A model generated the notes under the pieces. That model did no database searches. It was not told the origin of the DNA and was given only the letters and a program-made list of their open reading frames with translations. Below are positions 12,839 to 25,247 of a DNA stretch of 64,000 bases, in pieces. Every line of letters starts with the position of its first letter. Position 1 is the stretch's first letter. Origin of the DNA: Actinomortierella ambigua (taxonomy: Eukaryota > Mortierellomycota > Mortierellomycetes > Mortierellales > Mortierellaceae); NCBI GenBank assembly GCA_016098155.1, contig JAAAJB010000030.1, positions 38,383-102,382 on the forward strand. Direction: 5' to 3'. A program made the translations under genes and the position numbers.

Positions 12839-15800
12839 TTAGCATTCCATCGCCTGATTGTCAAATAACAACGAGCTGACGCTCTCGACATCTTTGTGGC
12901 ATCCCTGCTGCTGCTGCTTCTCATACTCCAAAGACGTGATCGAGTGCGAGGACGGGACGGAGGCCGTCAAGCTCAATTTCGGCCGCGCCACCATCTCTGA
13001 CAACATCTTGCCCTCGTCCAGCTCCTCACCCTCCTCACACTGCGTCTGGACATCGACCCGACGTGTTACCGATGATGATGATGACGACGACGAAGAGTCT
13101 GTTGTTGTCGAGATTAAAGTGGAAGACGAAGAAGAAGAAGATGATGATGAAGAAGAAGATGATGATGAAGAAGAAGATGATGATGAAGAAGGAGACGAGG
13201 ACGAGACATGATCACTGTGGCTGGTGCTAGAAGGGCTGTCCAGCTCGTCCGATAGACATGCGCTCTCCATATCCATGTCGTCGGACGAAATTGCTGGAGG
13301 CGAGGGCGGGTCTGCTGTGTCGTCCTCCATCATGGTGTGGTGGTCGTGGGCATGGCTGAGAGGATGCAATGAAGGAGGAGGATTGTGGAAAGACGACGAA
13401 GACTGGTTGTGGTGGTGATGATGTGGTTGTTGCAGCTGCTGCGACGACTGCTGCATTTGACTCAGCATGGAGAGCGGATTTTGTCCCGATGTCACAGCTG
13501 CGGCGACACCCATCATGGCGGCACTTAGGAAGGCACTCGCGTCCATCTTGGGTGGAATGGAGGATGATGGAGGTGCAGAAGTCACAAAGCTTGAGGTAGA
13601 CCCGGCTCCGTGGCTACCCATCATCGAAGCTTGGGGCGCAAAGGTCTGCGACCCTCCGTAGGTCACCGTGTTGGCAGGGTGAGTGAGATGGATGCTGCTG
13701 GGGTCGATCATGTCACTCGGGGAAACGCCCGTCGTCGCTCCAAAGGCACTCAGACTATCCGTTGTGGTTGTTGAAGTGGCGTTCGTTGTCGAAGTCGCCG
13801 TGGTATTGGCCACTGTTGGTACTGCGGTGGTGTTGGTGGTGTTGGTGGTCGCTCCTGCAGTGGTGGTAGGCGTTGTCGAGTCGACCTGGAATATGAGCTG
13901 ATCGATCGGCGCCAAGCGCAGGGCCTCGGGCAAATCCAAGGGGTTGGCAAAGAACTGTAGCTCCTGCTGTGGGTCCGTGCCGCCAAAGGCGATCGCCGCC
14001 ATCGCAACCGCGGTCGCGATCTGGCTCTGCCACAACGACGACAGGCTTGAGGGGCTCTGATCCCGTCCATCAGGCAGCGGCATTGAGAAATCACCATAAG
14101 GGTGACGCAGCTGGATCGACGGTGCCGGTCCGGGCCCATCCTTGGCCTGTTTCGCCAATCGAGCGGCCTCGTAAATATTGCCGATCGACGTCGACTGCAG
14201 TTGCGACATGTCAATGAACGGCGCCACAAAGGTCGAGATGTCAATAAACGATGCCGCCATCTCCGTCGGCACCGCTCCCGTCTGGCTCGCAAAGACATCG
14301 AGCGCCACCGCGATCAGCGACTCGGCCACCGGGAAGGTCTTGACCAGCTCGTGGGCGGCCTTGACCGTCTTGGACAATCCGGCCCGAGTCGTCTCACGGT
14401 TCGATGGCGTGGGTGTGATGGCGTTGTGGACGTGCACCGTACCCGCGGCGAGCAGGCAAGCCATGCCATAGTAGCAGGTATCGCGTAGCTGACCGTGCAG
14501 CATCAACGAGTCGGCGATGTGACAGACGTTCGTCGCTGCCGCTGTACAAATGTTACGGGACGAGACGAGGAAGTTTGGATCGATCGCCGCCGAGTTGACG
14601 GGGCGGAGGTAGGGTCGGTGCAGCATCGTCAGGGTTGTGTAGTAAAACATGTGCATCAGCGCTGTCGGCGGTGAAGGTGGGTGGTTGGAGTTGGGCGACA
14701 TGGTGTAGGGCGTGTACATGAGCTCGTTCGGTAGCGACAGGAACCACGAGGTCAGGCTGTTGTGGAGCTGAGGCAGCTGGGTCCGGGAGATGTCTGCTAG
14801 GAAGGCTCCGTTCGTCTCTGCTTCGATGCAGTGCATCGTGTTGAGCACGTGACCCATCTGCGTAAACAGCTTGACTGCCCACAGCAGCCGGCATGAGATG
14901 ATCCGCTCAGGTTCGTACGGATACTCGACCGTGTCCTCCATCCCCGATGCGGCGACCCAATCGTCCGAGGGAAGATCGACATTGTACTCATTGTCCCGTA
15001 GTGTCAATGGTCGTCCAAGAACTCCGCATCCAAGACGGTCCGCAATATACACTGCCCACCACACTCGCTTGCGGATCTCAGCCTCCAACGGCTCCAACGT
15101 CTCGATATCCTGACGATGCAGTCCAATGTCCTAGTATTGTCAAAATATAATATTAAAAAGTGTTAGGACTCATAGTCAAGAAGCACCTTCCATTTCTCTG
15201 GGCAGCTATAAAAAAAACACATACGTGTGCGATGCGAAGCGCCATGCCAGTGTACAACCATCCACCTGAATAGTTGCCAACGGCGTATTGGTGGTGCGAC
15301 ATGAGCAAGAGCGCCTGGACGGTCGAGATGCGCGAGACATGGTACGTCTCGTCGAGGATAATCTTGGCCCGGTTGAAGTACTTGGTCGAGTCCTGCTTGA
15401 TGGCTGGATCGTCCGAGTACCAGCAGGCATTGCAGAAGATGGCGTTCAGGATCAAGATTTGAGACAGGTCCGGTCGCTTCTTGTGGTGGTCCTCCATAAA
15501 CTTTCTGCGCACAAACATGGGCGCAAACGGGTACATGTACCGGAAATAAAGGTCCAGCAGCATGCTCATCTCCTCCTGAGATGGCAGCTCGCGTTCGCTT
15601 GTCATCTGCAGCGAATGTGACCACAGGTCGCTATCATTGAGATGAGCCATCGGCAATGGATCTAGCATTTTTTTTGTATGGTTGTTTAGAGGAGGTAGTT
15701 TGGTGGTGAATACAAGGATCTGGATGGCGAGAAACAACATAGTGCGCGCGAACCAGAGAGATATGCCCTCGGGCGGTGTGTGTGTCACTTACAAACGCCT

Positions 15801-17452
15801 TGGCGGTAGCGAGAGCTGAGCTGACAGACGTAGAATCCGGAGCTGCTTCCATGGAAACTAGGTAGCGGTGGCGAGAGGAGCAGCAACAAGGAAGTGAGGG
15901 GAAACAACGAGAGGGGATGGTGTTGGTGGCAGTAGGAGAGAAAAAAAATAAATGCATAAAGTTTAGACAGTTAGCACCTTGCTGGTCGACAAGTATATTT
16001 CCGTAATCCAACTTTGAATTGGTTAACCAAATCATAGTGCGCGTGAAAGAGAATGGCGGACTTTAAGGAGGAGAAGGGCGTAAAAAAAGAAAACACAGCA
16101 GAAATGGGCAGGCAGATGAAGAAGGGCAAGGGGGGTAGGTTGCTAGGTCCAATGTAGTGGTTCAAAAAAATACAGTAGGACAACACAGGATAGGCCGAGG
16201 CAGAGGCAGAGAGAAAAGAGGGAGAGAGAGAGAGAGAGAGAGACAGAGGGCAAGAAAGTGGTAACAACAACATCCTATTGAATGTTGATGACCAAGATAA
16301 TATGTACAACCAGGGACTGTTGCACAACGAAAAGCATAAGGAAAAAAAAAGTTGTAACCTGTTCACTTACTGCTGACCGTGACCGTCCAAGCTCATGGTG
16401 CTCACCACAGACTTGAAGCTGTTCTTGCGGTCCGAAGGTGCGGGCGACTCGGACAGTGGCGGGGGCGACCCAGGATCATTTTCTGTGCCAGACCGGACGG
16501 ACAATCCTCCGAGCTCAACCCGCGAGTTTTTGCGCTTTTGCTTTTGCTTGATCGACCCCTGATCCTTCGACAGCCGCTTCCTGGGCGAGTAAGACTCGCC
16601 TGCGCTCGACTGGTTGATGCCTGCCAGCGAGGACGAGGTCATAAGTGGATCCAAACTCGAGTCTGAGCGGTACTCGTTCCTGGAAGACGACGACGACGAC
16701 GACATGGATTGCTTGCGAGGCTTGGGTGGTTGCTGATGTGAATGTGGTTGCGCTTGTGGTTGTGGGGGAGCCTGGTGATGGTTGTGGTGGCTCATGCCCG
16801 AAGGCGGGCTATAGGACGGATCAAGGAGCGCGGTCTGGAAAGGATCGTTGTAGTGGTCATGACGGCCTGGGTAGCTGCTGGAGAGGGTATTGGGGCTATA
16901 GGTATAGGCAGGCGAGGGTGAAGGACTCATGCTCGATCCAGTGGCATCGCTATTCATGCTGCTTGTCGACATGCGGCGATCGTCTGTAAATTCAAAAGAG
17001 TCAAGACGCTCTATTAGATGGTCTGCACAAACCAAGGATGAGGAGGAAGAGGGGGAAGACGACGAAAGGCGCTCGTGGCGACGAGAACATTGGGATATGG
17101 GCATCTGGCGGTGGTAGGGAGGGGTCTGGTACGAGCGTTGCGTGAATGAGAAGGGGGTGGTGGCGGTGTATGACGATTCAGGGGAGGCATGGTTGTTACC
17201 TTGGCCTGCTGTCATGCCCGAGTTGACGGCAGCAGCATACTCTGCCTTCTTGGCCAGCAAGTGCTGGGGACTGTTTGTCTTGAGGAACAGGGCTTCATCG
17301 ACTCGGCACTCGAGGTTGTGGGTCACGCATCGAGCACAATGCGGAGTACCAGTACAGCGGAGTTTTTTCCGACGGCAGTTGGTACATGCCGTGCCAGCCT
17401 TGAGACGTTTCTGGCGACCAGCAGCATTCAACTCAACGTTGGCTGATTGCAT
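12839..17452 (-). CDS. Zn(II)2Cys6 transcription factor with fungal-specific middle homology region
   Basis: Nuclear DNA-binding regulator of unknown target. Exons on the minus strand: 17452-16371, 15857-15793 (65 nt), 15661-15225 and 15130-12839. Phases agree and give 1291 residues. The binuclear zinc cluster lies near the N-terminus with CX2CX6CX5CX2CX6C spacing (CTNC...C...CARC...C), preceded by basic residues. A Ser/Pro/His-rich linker follows, then the short exon encoding HGSSSGFY. Next comes the fungal_trans region (LYFRYMYPF, ALRIAHDIGLHR, RKRVWWAVYIADR, GRPLTLRD). The C-terminal third is low complexity with Thr/Ala, Gln/His and a run of about 30 serines. The reading frame stays open upstream to 17965, but that part is a pyrimidine-tract translation, so the start at 17452 just before the zinc cluster is preferred. 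Regulation of the neighbouring FAS is possible but nothing in the sequence shows it. Confidence 0.9.
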
Positions 17453-18311
17453 TGTGGTTGGGTTCCTTGGATATAAAGCCTGTAGTGGCCGGCGAGCTTG
17501 ACAATTGGTTATGTGTGTAAGGGCAGGGGGGGGGAAATTTGGCTGAAATGAACCCGGAGAAGCGTTGGAGGTGGAAAGGACAGGAACGCTACCAATAATT
17601 AGGAAGCGAGGGTTGAGAGAGAGATGAGGGGGAAGAGGGGGATATTTTCGCCAGGGCACCGGTGTGAGAACAGGTGGGTGTGAGCGAGGAAGGGAAAAGG
17701 AATGTGGAGGAAGAGCGGAGGAAGAAAAGAAAAGAGGGGAGGAAAAGAAGAAAGAAAGAGAGGAAGCAAGAAAGAGACAAAATAGAAAGAAAGGAGTGGG
17801 GGAAGAAAGATGAAGAGTGTTAGAGTTGTGGAGAGCGCAAGACCTTGCCCTCCTCTTCAAGTGGAGAGTTGTCCAAGTGCGAGGTGTACAGGTGGCCAGA
17901 AACCCAAAAGATACCAACAAGCTTTTCCACTCAACCGCACCTTTTATGAGCAACCAGCGATACAAAGGAAGATTTCGTGGAGAGACAAGCGTGTGAGAGA
18001 AAGGCGCAAGAAAGGAAGAAGAAAAGGAAAAACCAAAAAAAATGGCGGTTACAACTTCAGAAAAAATAAGCGTTGGGAGGAAAGAGATGAAGAGCGAGGG
18101 AAAGAAGGCCGATTGGGTATATATGAGGAAGACACAGAAACTATGATGCCCGACTCAACGTTCTCCCAAGTCCACGACTGGGGTGGGGTAGTTTATCTTG
18201 GGGGGTTGAGAACAGGTTGTGAGCTCGTGGGAGGAGGGAGAGGAAGGAGGGTGATGATGATGGATGGCTGTCGCTGCTGGCTAGTTCTCCAAAGGACAAA
18301 GGACAGAGAGA

Positions 18312-18349
<38 letters not shown>

Positions 18350-21300
18350 GGTTGGTGGGTGTGTTGTACGTACGACGGGTGTTGTTAAACCTTGTCTTTA
18401 GGGCAATTGCCCTACGATCGTCTTGTACGCTATTCTATTGCGAGCCGAATGAATTGCGCGAGCCGAGAGATTTATATCCCTTTTTTGAAAAAGAGAGAGG
18501 GAGAGAGAGGCTGCTCCTTCATTGCATTTGCGAGAGAAGGTGTATTTGTGTACGTGTGCGTGTGTGTGTATGTGTGCTCTGTGCTGTGTGTGTGCCCTCG
18601 TTGACATTCATTCCTCCCTTTGGCCCAATCCGTCCTGGTCAGCTCTTGCCGTGTAGGGCACAATCAGCAACTCGGAATCCTTTGCCTCTAGGACGACGAG
18701 AGCGGAGAGAGAGAGAGAGAGAGAGAGAGATAGATCTTCTTTCTCACAGCAATAAACAGGCTAGCATAAACTTCCTGGTCATGAAGGTGGAGACAGAAGG
18801 TGGGACATAGTTAGGGAGTTGCCAGGCGACAAAACACAGCAACAATAACAGCAGCAGCAACAAAAAACAACAACAACAGCAGCAGCAGTAGCACACCGTC
18901 TTTCCAGACCCACCCATCTCAAGAGTCCCTGCCCATCAGGGATATCGCCAAGGCTGGATGTGATCGTCGCCCAGTCAGCGCAAATAGGGCCCTTACTAAC
19001 AGGAATTGCAAAGACGACAAAGCGCAGACAGGAGAAAAGGATAAATTTTCAAGCGAGGAGAGTCATGATCTCGTGGCCCCTGCTGCTGCTGCTGCTTCTT
19101 CTTTTGCTTTTGCTTTTCTGGGAGCAAGAGGACGACGAGGGGCGGAGGGAGCGATATTCTTGCTCGCGTGGAGTTTCAATAGCACGAACGCTGCATGCCA
19201 AGATCCAAGCAAAATGAGATACGTGGAGCACACGCCCCGGCAGTACTCGGGCCACACCTCTTGCCCCACTTTGTTCAACAAGGCCACCACACCCTCTTCG
19301 GAACCCAGGTATGGAAGGAAAAATATATTATTATTGTGATCTTGCCTGACCTGACCTTACCTAACCTTCCACACCAGCAGGCCCTGCGCACTTAATATCG
19401 GTCGGACCTGAGCTGCCATCGTCGCATGTACATCCGCCAGTAATCTCTTTTTTTTTTTTTTGGGTATCGTACGAGGCTGGAGGTATATCTGCGCCCACCA
19501 TCTATCTTCTTGAAGGTAGTTTTCTCATGACCTTCCCAACGAGATACGGATTTGCTGGGATGTTTGGGTTCCAAACCGGCAGGTCGTGTTCTTCTCCCTG
19601 GAAACAGATCTCTCTATCCTCCTTATCCCTCTCTCCCCTCCCCCCCCCTCTTGCGCACCTATGCCATATCAGAAAGACTGTCGTCGGCCTTTGAATATAC
19701 GTGACACCTATCCTCCTGGGAGAACAGCGAATCTACCTTCCCCGCCATCCCTGAGGAAAAGCAAGACGCGGGTGACCATCAGTGATGTGCCTGAGTGGGC
19801 CGTACAAGGAGAAATTGCAGAGCAGAGGCGCGTTGTATTCGAAGAAGCGCACTATCGACCATTGGTGAGGACATCTGCCCCTCCACTGGCTCGAAGGGTC
19901 CACAGCGGCCTTTCTGGGCGGCTGTCAATGCGACTGCACCTCTGCTCGGTTTTCACGAGGTCGGAAGGTTGCTCCTCTGTGGACCAAGTACTCGCAGGGC
20001 AAAGGGAGAAGGAGAAGAGAGGAGGGGGGTCCGTGGGGAAAGAGGGTGCTGTTGCTGAACAAACCTCCTTGATTCTCATTCTCTCATTCTGTGGTAACCA
20101 TCCGTCCCCCACTTTTTTCTAAATTCGTCTTCTTGGCTTAGTGCACATGTTTAACATTCGGACACGAGGCAGACGAGTCTCACTGCCACGCCTTGCGTGA
20201 GTACTACGAGAATGTGGGGCAAGAAGAAGGCAATAATAAAACTATGAGCGAGACAGCCAAGCCTTGCCCCAATGAGGCCTGCTCGGTTCTGAATAAGGGT
20301 GGGGTGGATGGGGGGTAAGGGAGCAGTTCCTCATGTGGATTATGTTGCATTGTCGGACGTGCTCTTGGCAAATAAGCTAACGAATTATCATTCTTGCTCC
20401 CCCTCCTTCCCCATGCCACACGCGAGAGATGATCAGCTTTGAACATTGTTAGTGTGCCCTTTTGTTCGTTGGTGTCGAATGCTCACAGCTCGTTCACATG
20501 CCAACAGCTGTGGCACAACATTTCATACCCCCCTCCTTTCCACATCTCCTTTTAATTTGTACCTAGTTCAAACAAACAAAAAATATATTCCCCTCTCGCT
20601 AATTTTTGGGGCAAGAGGAAGGGACCCATGGCCAAAAAGGAGGGTGTTCTTCTCTTGACCCTCATCACGTACATTCTCCCACCGAAACCTTACTCGAATA
20701 ACCCAAGAATTCGCGTATTCTCCGAGCTGAGGCTGCCCTACATCTCTTGCGCGGCACAATCCAGATAGCCTATCATAGCTTTACCTTTTTTTTTGGGTGG
20801 TTTGGTTGTTGTGGGGAAGGAGGCGGAGGGGCAATAATGCATGGACTATTTGTTTGTACGCAACACGTAAGGCGGGGACTGTGTGGGAATTGGGTAAAAT
20901 TTCAACCTTCATTTTTTAGATGCAAAGGTACAGTGCACTTCTTTCCATTTGTTTGGCAGAGTAGCTCTTTCGATCCAGCAGTAGGCAGGTGCACGAATAG
21001 AGGGTTAAGGGAGATGTTCTTTTTTTCCAAGAAAAAAAAAGAAGGTGCAGAGTATGCAAAGTCTGTCCTACAGTCATGCCATACGCCTCAGAAATTTCTC
21101 TCCGAGCTCGAACAACTGTTGGTTAAAGACAAAAAAAAAACAGCCTCCTCCCAACAACAACGCCCTACTGCGCCATAAAAACCGAGAATGAAGGTAGACT
21201 ACGCTCCTCGGAAACGTCGCTGGGTGGTTTAAAGCAAAACACCCTCGCGTTACACAGGGATCTCTCCACATCATCTCTCTCTCTCTCTCTCCGCGTATAT

Positions 21301-22427
21301 TTTTTTCCTTTGGAGAAAGAAGCTGTTGTAGTCAGCGAATGTATCTAGTCTGAATTGCACTTCATTTCCCCACTCCTGCTGATAAGAAGAGTCATCCATT
21401 TACGCGGTGGCTATGTAGATGTTTGTTGCCCCAATGTTTTGCCAGATCCGTGGTGTAAGTACAGTTCATCTCAACATCATTAGTAGAGAAGGGGGTGGGA
21501 GTAGGCGGTTGTGGAGGGCTTTCTTCAAGGAAAGACCAAACAAAAGGAAAAAGAGGATTATCCTGTTGGAGTACCACCACAATACCGAGGATCTAGGCGT
21601 TGGGGGACTCTAATCGAGTTCAATCAAAGGAGTCTGGTCAAGGCGGGCGATTCCGGTCATAACACAGGTACATAACATACCCTTGAGCGTTTTTCGGGAT
21701 TTGCTGGGGGCTAGGGTGAGGTGGGGTTTGCAAGACAACCTTCACCTATATGGTTCCGTAAGCGTGTTAGAGATAGTTACTGCTGCTTGCTGTAGTTTGC
21801 CAACCCAACACCAAGACGCGTGCTCCTCTTTTGGGTACCAACAGCACTAAATTATCTCCGCAAGGACCTTTGTTGCAAGGAGGCTTCGTCGCATCTTGGC
21901 ACCTGTCTGCTATCTGAGAGATTGGCTCGAGCAAAAAAAGGAAAAGAAATGGGCAACAGGAGCAAGAGCATAAACTGGAAACCGTGTACTCCACAAGCAG
22001 ACAACATGATGAGTTTTTCTTTCTTCTTTCTTGGTCACTCGTCAAATGTGGGAGAGGGTGGTTTCAGAATATGGGGCGATATGAACTTCAACAAAATGAC
22101 TTCATGGAGTGGCCAACTCAGGAGCCTCTTCCGCCGACGACCTGACGACCTGGTCACTTTCATTCAACCTTTCCTCCCCCACAACGAGAAACTGGCAACG
22201 CCCTTTTTGGGAGTCCACAAGAAACAGAGCTCGGTGCGATCATCGACCAAGCCACCAAACTGGGAATAGGCAGCGTGACGGCTTCTTTCTGTGAATCTCT
22301 GTTTTCGTTCTCCAACGAAGCGCCACCACCCATTGGTATATTTTTTTTTTCCTCTCTCTGCACTCTCCGCCCTTTGTTTCGAGTGAGCATCACCCTCTTG
22401 CATGCACCTCGCCCCTCATTATACAAC
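17453..22427. other. Long intergenic region, no supported gene
   Basis: This is about 5 kb between the divergently transcribed transcription factor and bystin genes. The first part (17500-18350) is purine-rich on the plus strand and probably carries the 5' leader and promoter of the minus-strand regulator, with a TATA-like GTATATATGAG at about 18117. Microsatellites occur at 18319-18347 and 18707-18731 (GA) and around 18840-18893 (CAA/CAG). An open frame at 19661-20122 has a protein-like first 80 residues (MPYQKDCRRP..., VPEWAVQGEIAEQR) but no recognised domain or splice context. I see no tRNA or transposon. Confidence 0.6.
18319..18347. repeat. (GA)n microsatellite
   Basis: About 14 uninterrupted AG units, preceded by imperfect AAAGAG units from 18305. 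It lies upstream of the minus-strand transcription factor gene. Confidence 0.95.
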
Positions 22428-23767
22428 ATGCCTCGATTCACAGCCACCCCAAAGGCACCACGCCATGACCCCCTCCATGTTCAACTGATGGGCCCCAGCG
22501 ACAACGACCCTCTCGGCAAGAAGCCCAGGGCCAAGGCTGCAAGGAACGAGCGCAAGAACAAGGCCGACGCTGTATGCTTTTCATCCAACACCTACACGCA
22601 GACACTTCTTCTTTCTTTCTTTCTTTCTTATTCTGCCTTCCAGACCGTGTCTTTGTCTGACTTTGGAACTACCATGTTTCGTGAAGGGTAAACACGCCAT
22701 CAAGAATAGTCCCTCACTCAGCACCCGCTTGTTCTTTTATACCTATCCCAATGGGGGGCGATTTGATATTGAATAGGGATTCGTGGACGCCAAGACGTCT
22801 CGCAAGATTTTGGCTCTTGCTCAGGAACAGCAGGATGAGATTGCGCGCGAGGATCGCAGATCCCGTGGTGAGCTCGATTCCGACGACGATGATGAGGAGG
22901 AGGACGATAAAGGAGTGGCTCAGTCCGGTGGCCAGCGGTCGTTCATCCCTGCAGTGGGCGACAGCGACGAAGAGGACTCGGAGATGGAGGACGATGGCGA
23001 TTTTGGCTACGAGGAGGTTGAGATTGATCAGGATGATGCCGAGCTGCTCGCAAAGTTCATGCCTAGCGCCCCTCGTGAGAAGAAGACCTTGGCCGATCTG
23101 ATTATGGAGAAGATCAACGCCCAGAACGCTGCCAACGCTGCCGCTGCCGCTGCTGCCGCTGCTGGTGGTGCTGCTGCTGCTGAGGCTGGTGATGTGGCAA
23201 AGAAGAGTGAGCTGGATTCGGCCATGGAGTATGCCGACAACGAGGCGGGCGAGGACCGCCCCATGCCGATGGGTGTCAACCCCAAGGTGATTGAGGTGTA
23301 CACAAAGGTCGGCATGCTGTTATCGCGGTACAAGTCTGGCAAGCTGCCCAAGGCGTTCAAGATCATTCCATCGCTTCAGAACTGGGAGGAGATTCTGTAC
23401 ATTACCCAACCCGAGAACTGGACCCCACATGCCACTTATCAGGCCACAAGGATCTTTACATCGAACCTGAAGGAGAAGCAGGCTCACAAGTTTTTTGCGC
23501 TGGTGCTGTTGGACAAGGTGCGAGATGACATTGCAGACAACAAGAAGCTCAACTACCACCTGTACATGGCACTCAAGAAGTGTTTGTACAAGAGCAAGGC
23601 CTTCTTCAAGGGCATCCTCTTCCCGCTCTGCGAGTCGGGCAGCTGCACCCTCAAAGAGGCTGCCATCGTGGGCAGTGTCATCACCAAAGTCAGTATACCT
23701 GTTCTGCATTCTGCAGCCGCCCTTCTCCGCCTTTCCGACATGGAGTACACTGGTAAGACAGACAGAC

Positions 23768-23803
<36 letters not shown>

Positions 23804-24236
23804 GGGGGTATATGAGAGGGTACGTGAGGAAGAGTGTGAGTGTACGTAGTAGCGACTGATATCTGACCTGCGGCGCTGATCGTGCATTCAAACTATCACC
23901 ACCCTAATAGGACCCAACTCGTTGTTCATTCGCGTTCTGCTGGACAAGAAGTATGCTCTGCCATACAAGGTCATTGATGGTCTGGTAGACCACTTTTTGC
24001 GGTTCAAGACCGACCCACGACCGATGCCGGTGCTGTGGCACCAGGCCTTCCTTGTTTTTGCACAGCGCTACAAGTCGGATATCACCCCCGACCAGAAGCA
24101 AGCCTTGTTGGAGCTGCTGCGGTACAAGTCACACGAGGGTATTACGCCCGAGATCCGGAGAGAGCTCATGAACAGTGTTGCCCGCGGCGAGATGCTGCCC
24201 GAGCCTACGGAGGACGACATGCTCATGGATATCTAA
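22428..24236 (+). CDS. ENP1: Bystin / ENP1, 40S ribosome biogenesis factor
   Basis: Nucleolar protein needed for 18S rRNA maturation and export of pre-40S particles. Exons 22428-22571, 22777-23752 and 23911-24236 join in phase to give 481 residues, close to the family length. The N-terminus is basic with [10 protein letters not shown]. The second exon opens with [15 protein letters not shown], as in yeast Enp1, followed by an acidic stretch and an Ala-run insertion. The conserved bystin body starts around ADLIMEKI and includes [46 protein letters not shown] and [13 protein letters not shown]. The C-terminus ends in an acidic tail. Splicing around ITK-to-EYTG-to-PNSLFIR follows the family without loss. 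Confidence 0.97.
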
Positions 24237-25247
24237 GATGTCTGTCTCTCCCCCCACCCCTCTTCCTCATATAGAGTGTGCATTAGATGATTGTTGAATC
24301 CTGTTTCTTTTCCTACCCCCCTATCACCCATAGTTTTTTCTTCTTTGCATCTTCATAAAAAACATTATTTTTTCCTACTATCGTGCCCACAGGGGGAGGG
24401 CTGGGTTGGAGAGAGAGAAAGAGAGAGACAGAGAGAGGGGAGGGGGAGTCAATGAGAGAATGAGGCATGTTCTATTGCTTCAGTGCACTTCTGCGAAAGC
24501 GTGGAGAAGGGGGCGCGAGAGCGAAAACTAAGAAAGGCGGGCTGAGTACCATGTGTGGACAGCAGCTCAGGCCTGGCATGGGGAGAGGAGGGAGGGAGGG
24601 TGGGTGGCGATGCGGTGCGCACTGGCTAAGAATAGAGGGGCATGCGCGCGCGGCTGTGTGACCGCCCTGACGTCGGTGAATGACATCGGAGAAAGGGGCG
24701 GAGAAGGGACAGAAGAGAGAGAGAGATAAAAAGAGGCAGGGTAAGACGGCGATCCACATTTTTTGTTCTTGTTCTTTGTCGTCCAATCCCTGCACCATCG
24801 TGCTCGCTCTCAACTGCTTTGTCTGTTTTGTCTCTTGACCTGTCCTGTTGACAAACACCACGCCACACGGCACATACACATCCATCAATATATACTCTCT
24901 CCACTCTCCCCTCTCCCCCTCTATCCATCTCTCTCTCTCTCTCTCTCTTTTTCTGCTGTCCCCTTCCAATTCACTTCCCACACCTCCGTCTTTCGCGTTG
25001 CTTGCATTCTCTTCTCGTCGATCCCACAGCTTGCTTCACCCACCACCCAGTCTCTCGAGCTCCAGCTCCTGCGTCTCTCCTCACACACACATATACATTT
25101 TTACACATACATACACACACTCTCTCTCTCTCTTTCTCATACGTACACACTACTCTCTTGCACATTGCCACCCGTTGGCTCTTTCTGCACCTCATTCTCA
25201 CACACATCATAATTCTCCGTCACGCACATACCCATAATAAGAGCAGG
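24237..25247. other. Intergenic spacer with deacetylase promoter region
   Basis: GA-rich segments occur at 24405-24440 and 24714-24725, followed by long CT/CA tracts (24898-25135) typical of pyrimidine-rich fungal leaders. A TATA-like AATATATACTC lies at about 24889, some 360 bases upstream of the next start codon. No gene is seen. Confidence 0.6.

Noticed and set aside
17453..17965. N-terminal extension of the transcription factor by 171 residues
   Set aside because: The frame is open, but the sequence is a pyrimidine-rich leader giving Ser/Leu/Pro/Phe runs. The zinc cluster lies close behind the ATG at 17452, as is usual for the family.
22645..22689. Possible micro-exon in bystin between exons 1 and 2
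   Set aside because: A CAG/GT-bounded 44-base segment exists, but its length breaks the phase, whereas direct joining of 22571 to 22777 matches the family.
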